Source: Clostridium sp. ZS2-4 (GTDB lineage: Bacteria; Bacillota; Clostridia; Clostridiales; Clostridiaceae). From it: DNA of 44,688 nucleotides. The stretch is taken from contig NZ_JAPPRQ010000130.1 of the NCBI RefSeq assembly GCF_026719745.1, positions 1 to 44,688 on the forward strand, read 5' to 3'. This document shows positions 33,840-41,161 of the stretch, in pieces (the first letter of the stretch is position 1; every line of letters begins with the position of its first letter). Both the position numbers and the translations under genes were made by a program. The notes under the pieces are model-generated. The model worked only from the letters and a program-made list of their open reading frames with translations, did no database searches and had not been told where the DNA came from.

Positions 33840-35279
33840 ATGTATGATATTACAATTGTAGGAGCAGGAGTTACAGGATGTGCAATTGCTAGAGAATTAT
33901 CTAAATATAAATTAAAAACATGTGTGTTAGAAAAGGAAGTAGATGTTGCCAGTGGTACAAGCAAGGCTAACAGTGGTATTGTTCATGCAGGGGAAGATCC
34001 TGTCCCAGGCACTCTTAAAGCTAAATTAAATGTAAGAGGAAATGAACTGTACGACAAATTAAAAGAGGAACTAGATTTCCCATTTAAAAGAAATGAATCC
34101 TTAGTTTTATGCTTTGATAAAAAAGATATACACAAATTAGAAGAAATGAGACAGCGTGGACTTAAAAATGGTGTTCCAGATACAATGGAAATATTAAACA
34201 GGGAAGAAGTTTTAAAATTAGAACCCAATTTATCAGATAAAGTTGTAGCTGCGTTAAGACTTCCAACAGGAGGAATTGTTTGTCCATATGAACTTACAAT
34301 TGCTCTTGCAGAAAATGCCTATACAAACGGTGTAGAATTTAAATTTAATACAAAAGTAGAAGGTGTTGATAAGAAAGAAAATATGTACATTCTTAAAACT
34401 AATAAAGGAAATATAGAAACTCAAATAATTATAAATGCAGCAGGATTGTTTGCAGATAATTTAAATAATATGGTAAGTGAAAGAAAAATCAACATAATTC
34501 CAAGAAAGGGAGAGTACTGTTTATTTGACAAGGCTGTAGGCAGTATAGCCTCAAGAACGTTATTTCAGCTTCCAACAAAGATGGGTAAAGGAGTGTTGGT
34601 TACACCAACAGTAGATGGAAATTTACTTATAGGACCAACTTCTGTAGATATGGATGATAAAGACAATAAAGATACAACACGAGAAGGAATAGATGATGTG
34701 TTAGAAAAGGCCAAGCTCACTATAAAAGAGATTCCTATGAAACAGGTTATAACTTCATTTACAGGACTTAGAGCTCATGAAGTAGAGGGAGATTTTATTA
34801 TAGGCGAAGTAGATGATGCTAAGAACTTTATAAACGCTGCTGGAATTGAATCACCAGGATTAACAAGTGCGCCTGCTATAGCTGAAATGATTAGAAATAT
34901 TATTGTTGAAAAATTATCACCAGAAAATAATGATAAATTTAACCCTATAAGAAAAGCAATTCCTAAATTTAGAGAAATGAATAATGAAGAAAGAAAAGCT
35001 CTTATTTCTAAAGATGCAGCTTACGGTAAAATAGTTTGCAGATGCGAAACAGTTACTGAAGGTGAAATAGTTAATGCTATAAAAAGACCATTGGGAGCTA
35101 CAACTTTAGATGGAATAAAGAGAAGAACAAGAGCTGGAATGGGAAGATGTCAATCAGGATTTTGTTCTACTAAATTGGTAGATATTTTGATAAGAGAACT
35201 AGGTGTATCTCATACAGAGATAACTAAATTCGGAGGTAAATCTAACTTATTGGTAGGAAAGCCAAAAGATAATATTTAA
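33840..35279 (+). CDS. FAD-dependent glycerol-3-phosphate dehydrogenase-like protein with [2Fe-2S] domain
   Basis: A 479-residue protein. The N-terminal FAD-binding DAO fold starts with YDITIVGAGVTGCAIAREL, continues with SGTSKANSGIVHAGED, and ends with INAAGIESPGLTSAPAIAEM. The C-terminal BFD-like domain has cysteines C400, C402, C437 and C442 (CRC; CQSGFC) suited to a [2Fe-2S] cluster. This build matches the clostridial GlpA-like dehydrogenases that oxidise glycerol-3-phosphate to dihydroxyacetone phosphate. ATG 33840 follows AGGAGGAG. It heads an operon with two more genes (23 and 5 bases apart). A second copy, about 88% identical over its first 139 residues, begins at 44270. Confidence 0.85.
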   Translation: MYDITIVGAGVTGCAIARELSKYKLKTCVLEKEVDVASGTSKANSGIVHAGEDPVPGTLKAKLNVRGNELYDKLKEELDFPFKRNESLVLCFDKKDIHKLEEMRQRGLKNGVPDTMEILNREEVLKLEPNLSDKVVAALRLPTGGIVCPYELTIALAENAYTNGVEFKFNTKVEGVDKKENMYILKTNKGNIETQIIINAAGLFADNLNNMVSERKINIIPRKGEYCLFDKAVGSIASRTLFQLPTKMGKGVLVTPTVDGNLLIGPTSVDMDDKDNKDTTREGIDDVLEKAKLTIKEIPMKQVITSFTGLRAHEVEGDFIIGEVDDAKNFINAAGIESPGLTSAPAIAEMIRNIIVEKLSPENNDKFNPIRKAIPKFREMNNEERKALISKDAAYGKIVCRCETVTEGEIVNAIKRPLGATTLDGIKRRTRAGMGRCQSGFCSTKLVDILIRELGVSHTEITKFGGKSNLLVGKPKDNI

Positions 35280-35302
35280 TAATAAAGAGGGGAGGAGTTT
35301 AA

Positions 35303-36562
35303 ATGCAACAATACGATTTAGTTATAATCGGTGCAGGACCAGCGGGACTTGCTGCAGCTATACAGGCTAAGGAAGAAGGAATAGGTAATATTCTAATATT
35401 AGAAAGAAATGATAAACTTGGAGGAATACTTAACCAATGCATCCATAATGGATTTGGTCTCCATATTTTCAAAGAAGAGTTAACAGGTCCTGAATATGCA
35501 CAGAGATTTATAGATAAAGTAAAAAAGATGAAAATACCATATAAATTAAATACAATGGTAATAAATATAAATAAAGATAAAGTTATAACAGCTGTAAATG
35601 ACAAAGATGGAATAAGTGAAATAAAGGCTAAAGCTGTAATCCTTGCTATGGGATGTAGAGAAAGACCTAGAGGAGCAATAAATATACCAGGAAGTAGATG
35701 TGCTGGTATATATGCTGCAGGTACAGCTCAAAAGTTTGTAAATATCAAAGGATATATGCCAGGAAAAGAAGTTGTAATATTGGGGTCAGGTGATATTGGA
35801 CTTATAATGGCAAGAAGAATGACATTAGAAGGTGCAGAAGTAAAAGCAGTAGTAGAGCTTATGCCTTATTCAAGTGGACTTAAGAGAAATATTGCTCAAT
35901 GTTTAGATGATTTTGATATACCATTAAAATTGTCTCATACAATAACAAATATAGAAGGTAAAGATAGGGTTGAAGGAGTAACTATTGCAAAAGTTGATGA
36001 AAATTTAAAACCCATAAAAGGAACAGAGGAACATATAAAGTGTGATACACTGTTATTATCTGTTGGACTCATTCCTGAAAATGAACTTTCCAGAAATGCT
36101 GGAGTTAAGCTTTCAAACATAACTGGAGGAGCAGAGGTAAATGAGAGCATGCAAACTAATATAGAAGGAATATTTTCCTGTGGTAATGTACTCCATGTAC
36201 ATGATTTAGTAGATTATGTTACTGAAGAAAGTTATAATGCTGGTAAAAATGCTGCTAATTATATAAAAGGAAAAAAAGTTGAAGGTAAATCAGTGGAGTT
36301 AATTGGAACATCTGGTGTTAGATATACTGTGCCTAAACAGATAAATCCTAAAAATATAGACAAGACTGTAGATGTCAGATTTAGAGTAGGAAACGTATAT
36401 AAAGATAGTTATATTTCTGTTTATTTTGACAATAAACGAGAAATGCATATAAAGAAAAGAATTTTAACTCCAGGAGAAATGGAAACAGTAAAACTTACAA
36501 AAGCGATGCTTAATAAATATTCAGATTGTAAAACAATTACTGTAAAAGTGGAAGGGGAGTAG
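35303..36562 (+). CDS. FAD-dependent pyridine nucleotide-disulfide oxidoreductase-like protein
   Basis: A 419-residue flavoprotein. The FAD-binding fold is visible at DLVIIGAGPAGLAAAIQAKE, an NAD(P)-binding fold at VVILGSGDIGLIMARRM (about residues 154-170), and the C-terminal FAD contact at GIFSCGNVLHVHDLVDYVT. GCRERPRGA and the N-terminal ERNDKLGGILNQC are typical of the group found beside GlpA-like proteins and DUF1667 proteins. It lacks the redox CxxC of thioredoxin reductase. It probably passes electrons between the dehydrogenase and NAD(P) or a carrier. Middle gene of the three-gene operon. Confidence 0.85.
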   Translation: MQQYDLVIIGAGPAGLAAAIQAKEEGIGNILILERNDKLGGILNQCIHNGFGLHIFKEELTGPEYAQRFIDKVKKMKIPYKLNTMVININKDKVITAVNDKDGISEIKAKAVILAMGCRERPRGAINIPGSRCAGIYAAGTAQKFVNIKGYMPGKEVVILGSGDIGLIMARRMTLEGAEVKAVVELMPYSSGLKRNIAQCLDDFDIPLKLSHTITNIEGKDRVEGVTIAKVDENLKPIKGTEEHIKCDTLLLSVGLIPENELSRNAGVKLSNITGGAEVNESMQTNIEGIFSCGNVLHVHDLVDYVTEESYNAGKNAANYIKGKKVEGKSVELIGTSGVRYTVPKQINPKNIDKTVDVRFRVGNVYKDSYISVYFDNKREMHIKKRILTPGEMETVKLTKAMLNKYSDCKTITVKVEGE

Positions 36563-36567
36563 AATAT

Positions 36568-36939
36568 ATGGCTGTGAGAGAATTGACTTGTATAGGATGT
36601 CCAGTGGGATGCAATTTAGAAGTTGAAATTAAGGATGGAAAAGTTATAAATGTACAAGGCAATATATGTGTTAAAGGAAAAAATTATGCTGAAAAAGAGT
36701 GTACAAATCCAACAAGAATAGTAACTTCTTCAGTACCAGTTTTAGAAGGAGAAGTAGACATACTATCTGTTAAAACGGAAAAGGATATACCTAAAGAAAA
36801 AATATTTGAATGTATTAAAGATTTAAAAGGTATAATTGTAAAAGCTCCAATAGAAATTGGTGATATAATAGTTAAAAATACAGCAGGAACAGGTGTTAAT
36901 ATAGTTGCCACAAAAAAAATCGTGAAAGCCATTAAATGA
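36568..36939 (+). CDS. DUF1667 protein with cysteine cluster
   Basis: A 123-residue protein with four cysteines in its N-terminal part: C8, C11 and C15 (TCIGCPVGCNLEV) and the one in GNICVKGKNYAEKE, a pattern that suggests an iron-sulfur or metal site. DUF1667 proteins are consistently encoded after a GlpA-like and a GlpB-like flavoprotein, as here, with only 5 bases between genes; this suggests they are the third subunit of one complex, like GlpC in GlpABC. AGGGGAG overlaps the end of the previous gene and serves as ribosome site. Confidence 0.85.
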   Translation: MAVRELTCIGCPVGCNLEVEIKDGKVINVQGNICVKGKNYAEKECTNPTRIVTSSVPVLEGEVDILSVKTEKDIPKEKIFECIKDLKGIIVKAPIEIGDIIVKNTAGTGVNIVATKKIVKAIK

Positions 36940-36961
36940 AGAATTAAAATATAGGTAATTT

Positions 36962-36997
36962 AAAGAGAGCACCTACACTCAAGTAGATGCTCTCTTT
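36962..36997. terminator. Bidirectional terminator
   Basis: AAAGAGAGCACCTAC and GTAGATGCTCTCTTT pair over 15 positions with one mismatch. It lies between the converging glycerol operon and the deacetylase gene and has A/T-runs on both sides. Confidence 0.88.
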
Positions 36998-37016
36998 GCT
37001 TATATAAAAGTTATAA

Positions 37017-37907
37017 TTATTTTATTTTTGTAAATTGAGTCTTATATGTGTCTTTTGAAATTACGTCAAAAATAAATCCTTGTTCTTTAAGACCTTCTAT
37101 AATTTCAGGTAAAGCTTGTACAGTTGTTGTTTTTGGACCTAAATCGTGCATTAAAATAACGGCTTTCCCATTTCTTGCACGTTTACTTTGGTTTAATACT
37201 GAGCTTACAATTTTATCTTCATCTTGACGATATTTTGATGCATCTGTAGAATCTACATTCCAATCAAAGTATACGTAACCTTCTTCATCCATAGCTTTTA
37301 ATATATCTTTCATTATCTTTTTACCACCATATTTATGGCTAACAGTATTATTAGAACCACCTGGATATCTTATAATATGAGTAGGTTCATTTCCAGTAAT
37401 TTCAGTTAGAAAACTATCTAATTTTTTTACATCATTTTTAAAATTATCAACTGACTTATAAATAGTTGGATAATCATGGCTGTATGTGTGATTAGCTAAA
37501 GCATGTCCATCTTCAGCGATTTTTTTATATAAATCTTTTAAACTTTCATGACCATTTACAAAAAAAGTTGCTTTTACATTATAATTTTTTAATGTTTTTA
37601 ATATATCTAAAGTGTTTTTTGATGGTCCATCATCAAAAGTTAAGTAAGCTATTTTTACATCTTTCATTTTTTCGGTGTATAAATTTCTTTTCTCATCAAT
37701 AGTAGTTTGCAATATTTGATTTTTTTCAGTTATTTTTTGGTTGGTGTTTTTTATCTCATTTATCTTTTGTGTCAATTTACTATTTTCGCTTTTTACTTTC
37801 ATAATTTTTGCTTGAGCTATAAGCATATTTGAAAGTGAAAATATCAATGCACAAAATAAAATAATTTCAATTAATCTAAGCTTTGAATTTGATTTTCTTC
37901 TTCTCAT
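37017..37907 (-). CDS. Membrane-anchored polysaccharide deacetylase
   Basis: A 296-residue protein: basic N terminus, one membrane segment (about 11-31), a coiled coil (about 34-80), then a NodB/PgdA-type catalytic domain (85-290). Motifs are intact: TFDDGPS with D92 and D93, H140 and H144 (NHTYSH) for the metal, RYPGGSN, WNVD and ILMHD. It should remove acetyl groups from peptidoglycan or another glycan outside the cell. ATG 37907 is chosen because GGATGG lies 8 nt before it, whereas ATG 37922 has no spacing to a ribosome site. It forms an operon with the small coiled-coil membrane protein before it. Confidence 0.88.
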   Translation of the reverse strand: MRRRKSNSKLRLIEIILFCALIFSLSNMLIAQAKIMKVKSENSKLTQKINEIKNTNQKITEKNQILQTTIDEKRNLYTEKMKDVKIAYLTFDDGPSKNTLDILKTLKNYNVKATFFVNGHESLKDLYKKIAEDGHALANHTYSHDYPTIYKSVDNFKNDVKKLDSFLTEITGNEPTHIIRYPGGSNNTVSHKYGGKKIMKDILKAMDEEGYVYFDWNVDSTDASKYRQDEDKIVSSVLNQSKRARNGKAVILMHDLGPKTTTVQALPEIIEGLKEQGFIFDVISKDTYKTQFTKIK

Positions 37908-37941
37908 ATTATTACCATCCATCTCTTAAAATTTAATTATG

Positions 37942-38202
37942 TTATTCTGATATTTTTGTTAATTCATTTATTTTCTTTTCAATGTCAGAATGATTTTTGT
38001 TTAATTCATCATTCTCAGCAGTTAAAGAACTATTTGTTTTTTGAAGTGCTTGAAGTTCATTTTGTAATGCAGCATTTTGAGCTTTATATTCTTTAATTTT
38101 GGGACCGTTAAAAAAATTAATAAATAAAGCAATAATGGTTATAGAGCTTGTCAGAAGTACATTTATTGCTCTTGTCTTTCTCTTTATTCTTGAATTTCGC
38201 AT
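37942..38202 (-). CDS. Small membrane protein with coiled coil, 86 aa
   Basis: An 86-residue protein with a basic start (MRNSRIKRKTR), one membrane segment (about 13-31) and a coiled coil for the rest (EYKAQNAALQNELQALQKTN, then ENDELNKN). This copies the N-terminal layout of the deacetylase encoded 34 bases downstream, so the two may associate through their coiled coils or share ancestry. AAAGGAG precedes ATG 38202. No named family. It resembles divisome-type small proteins (FtsL/DivIC-like) in shape only. Confidence 0.7.
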   Translation of the reverse strand: MRNSRIKRKTRAINVLLTSSITIIALFINFFNGPKIKEYKAQNAALQNELQALQKTNSSLTAENDELNKNHSDIEKKINELTKISE

Positions 38203-38420
38203 AATTCTTTCTCCTTTTTTAATGTTTCATATATATTCGACACTATTATATAACATTTTATTATAAAGTAAAGTTACAAAAATGTAACAATCTAATAAGA
38301 TATGAGAAAAGAAAAGGTAAAGCTAAGTATTTCTTGAAAATTCTCATAAACATGTCCCTTTTTTATCTAAAAAGCATATATAGTAATATACAGTTCTTTG
38401 TAGAAGGGGGGACTGAGGTA

Positions 38421-38810
38421 ATGACAGAACTTATTGTTCAATATGTTTTGATAGTTTTATTGGTTGTAGGATTAGCATATTTTATATTTTTACTTAAGGA
38501 CAAGGATATTAAAATCAGTGAAGATTATTTTGGTATAGCTTACACAATATTAGGTTTTCTTCAGGAAAATGAGGCTACATCTGAAAATATAAAGAAGATA
38601 TTAAGGTTCGTATCAGAAGCTGTTAATTATGTAGAAGTTAATTATAAAGATGAAGATAATTTTATAAAAGAAGAGAAAGCTTTAGTTTTAGCAAGAGAAG
38701 CTTTAGCAACCTTGGATTTTAAAAATGAAATTCCAGATGAGACTTTAAGACAAATTATAAGATTAAGTGCAGTTTTTTTACCTCCAACAAAGAATCAAGT
38801 TGATGGTTAA
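38421..38810 (+). CDS. Hypothetical single-pass membrane protein, 129 aa
   Basis: The start ATG 38421 follows GGGGGGACTGAGG; the frame is open from 38334 but lacks a start signal there. One N-terminal membrane segment (about residues 5-25, VQYVLIVLLVVGLAYFIFLL) is followed by a cytoplasmic helical domain (ISEDYFGIAYTILGFLQENE, EEKALVLAREALATLDF, ending FLPPTKNQVDG). I do not recognise a family; the size and topology recall some phage-holin-like proteins, but there is no phage context. A long hairpin terminator follows. Confidence 0.6.
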   Translation: MTELIVQYVLIVLLVVGLAYFIFLLKDKDIKISEDYFGIAYTILGFLQENEATSENIKKILRFVSEAVNYVEVNYKDEDNFIKEEKALVLAREALATLDFKNEIPDETLRQIIRLSAVFLPPTKNQVDG

Positions 38811-38824
38811 AATGATACGATTGA

Positions 38825-38880
38825 AAATTCTAATAAAATTAGGATGTGTATTTTTACATATCCTAATTTTATTAGAATTT
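38825..38880. terminator. Long AT-rich hairpin terminator
   Basis: Arms 38825-38848 (starting AAATTCTAATAAAATTAGGA) and 38857-38880 pair over 24 bp with one G-U. It closes the membrane-protein gene upstream. The remaining 240 bases to parE hold no gene I can support. Confidence 0.8.
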
Positions 38881-39120
38881 AAAGTTATTATGATACTGTT
38901 ACTTTATTTCTTTATTGTAAGGTGATTAAAAAGTTTATGTTATAGCCATAATAGATAAATTATACCTTGTAATAGATTATGAAAATGGGTAAAATAGAGT
39001 ATGGTTTTACAAATAAGAACATTAGTTTCTATATTTACGTGAATTAAATAATTAACAAGTTGGTATTACAAATATATAATAAAATTCAACATAGATATAA
39101 ATTGGAGTTGGAGGAGTAAT

Positions 39121-41076
39121 ATGAATTTAGGAAATAACACAATGAATTCTTATGATGTTACAGATTTAACATCTTTAGAAAAATTAGAGCCAGTCAGAGT
39201 TAGACCTGGTATGTATATAGGATCTACTGGAACAAAAGGACTTCATCATTGTATTTGGGAAATATTAGACAATTCTATAGATGAAATAGCCAATGGTTAT
39301 GGGGATAGAGTAAAAGTAATTTTAAATAAGGATAAAAATGTTACTGTCATAGATAATGGAAGAGGCATACCCACTGGAGTACACCCAATTAAAAAGAAAT
39401 CAGGTGTAGAAATGGTATATACTGAACTTCATACTGGAGGTAAATTTGATAATAAAAATTACAAAACATCAGGAGGACTTCATGGAGTTGGAGCAGCAGT
39501 TGTCAATGCTTTGTCTGAGTGGCTTGAAGTAGAGGTAAAACAGAAGGGTAATATTTATAAACAAAGATTTGAATATGCTTTTGATAAAGAGTTAAATAAA
39601 AAAATGCCTGGAACGCCTGTCACACAACTGAAAAAAATAGGAAATACAGATGAAACAGGAACAAAAATAACGTTTAAGCCTGATAAAGAGATATTTAGTA
39701 CAGTTGAATTTAAATTTGACGTAATAGATGAGAGATTACAGGAATTAGCTTTTCAAAATAAAGGTATAACTTTGGAATTGATTGATAATAGAAAAGATGA
39801 GATTGTGGTGAAAGAGTATCATTCAGAGAGAGGGCTTTTAGATTTTATAGATTATTTAAATGAAAGTAAAACTACTATTCACAAAGATCCTATACTTTTT
39901 GATGGTGAAAAAGAAATAGATGGAATGAAAGTGTATGGAGAAGTCTGTATGCAATTTACAGATTCTACTACTGAAAACTTTGCAAGCTATGTAAATAATA
40001 TACCCACAACAGAGTCAGGAACACATGAAACTGGATTTAAAACAGGTATGACGAGAGCTTTTAAAGAATGGGCAAAAAAATTGAACATAGTTAAAGAAAA
40101 AGATAAAGGTTTTGAAGGTGATGACCTTAGAGAAGGATTAACGGCTATAATAAGAGTTAAAATAAGTAATCCTATTTTTGAAGGTCAAACAAAGACTAAG
40201 CTTGGAAACAATGAAGCTCACACAATAATGAATGAATTAGCTTATACTAAATTAGGGGCTTGGATTGAAGATAACAAAGAAGTAGCTGCAAATATCATTA
40301 ATAATGCCGTATCAGCAGCTACTAGAAGAGAAAAAATTAAGAAAATAAATGAAGCAGAAAAAAAGAAAGTAGGAAAAGGAACAGCACCACTTGCAGGTAA
40401 AGTATCTGTTTGTACACTGAAAAGACCAGATGTATGTGAATTCATAGTAGTTGAAGGAGATTCAGCAGGTGGTAGTGCAAAACAGGCAAGGGATAGAAGA
40501 TTTCAAACTATAATGCCTTCTAAGGGTAAAATAATGAATACAGAAAAACAAAAGCTTGAAAATGTACTAGCTAGCGAAGAACTTAAGCTTTTTAATGTAG
40601 CTATAGGTACAGGTGTATTAGATAACTACAATGAAAGTGATCTAAAATACGATAAGATAATAATATTAAGTGATGCTGATGTAGATGGGTATCACATAAG
40701 AACTCTATGGATGACTTATATTTATAGATATATGAGACCTCTTATATCAAATGGACACTTATACATAGGATTACCTCCTTTATATAAGGTATATAAAAAT
40801 GTAAAAGGTGAAGAAATTAAACAATATGCATATAGTGATGAGGAATTAGCAAAAGTAAAAAAGAAAATTGGCAAGGGTGCATTAATTCAAAGATATAAAG
40901 GTCTTGGAGAAATGAATCCTGATCAGCTTTGGGAAACTACATTAAATCCTGAGACAAGAACCCTTCAACAAGTTACCATAGACGATGCTGCAAAGGCTGA
41001 GAAGATGGTATCTCTATTAATGGGAGATGTGGTAGCTCCAAGAAGAAATTATATGTATAAATATGCGGAATTCTAA
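39121..41076 (+). CDS. parE: DNA topoisomerase IV subunit B
   Basis: A 651-residue type IIA topoisomerase ATPase subunit. Visible are the GHKL ATP site (EILDNSIDEIANGYGD; VIDNGRGIPTGVHP; TSGGLHGVGAAVVNAL), the transducer domain, and the TOPRIM motifs EGDSAGGSAKQARDRRFQ and SDADVDGYHIRTLW that bind magnesium. Pairing with a ParC-type subunit, and a location away from any dnaA-recF context, supports ParE over GyrB. The complex unlinks replicated chromosomes. GGAGGAG precedes ATG 39121. parC follows after 85 bases without a terminator, so the two form an operon. Confidence 0.88.
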   Translation: MNLGNNTMNSYDVTDLTSLEKLEPVRVRPGMYIGSTGTKGLHHCIWEILDNSIDEIANGYGDRVKVILNKDKNVTVIDNGRGIPTGVHPIKKKSGVEMVYTELHTGGKFDNKNYKTSGGLHGVGAAVVNALSEWLEVEVKQKGNIYKQRFEYAFDKELNKKMPGTPVTQLKKIGNTDETGTKITFKPDKEIFSTVEFKFDVIDERLQELAFQNKGITLELIDNRKDEIVVKEYHSERGLLDFIDYLNESKTTIHKDPILFDGEKEIDGMKVYGEVCMQFTDSTTENFASYVNNIPTTESGTHETGFKTGMTRAFKEWAKKLNIVKEKDKGFEGDDLREGLTAIIRVKISNPIFEGQTKTKLGNNEAHTIMNELAYTKLGAWIEDNKEVAANIINNAVSAATRREKIKKINEAEKKKVGKGTAPLAGKVSVCTLKRPDVCEFIVVEGDSAGGSAKQARDRRFQTIMPSKGKIMNTEKQKLENVLASEELKLFNVAIGTGVLDNYNESDLKYDKIIILSDADVDGYHIRTLWMTYIYRYMRPLISNGHLYIGLPPLYKVYKNVKGEEIKQYAYSDEELAKVKKKIGKGALIQRYKGLGEMNPDQLWETTLNPETRTLQQVTIDDAAKAEKMVSLLMGDVVAPRRNYMYKYAEF

Positions 41077-41161
41077 TTTTAGTTTAGAATTTACATTAGG
41101 TTGTCTAAATTTGAAGTGTCAAAAAAGATAATTCTAAACTATTAAGAAAGGAATTGAAAGA

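Noticed and set aside
38421-38810. Phage holin
   Set aside because: Single-pass topology and size are only loosely similar and there is no endolysin or other phage gene nearby.
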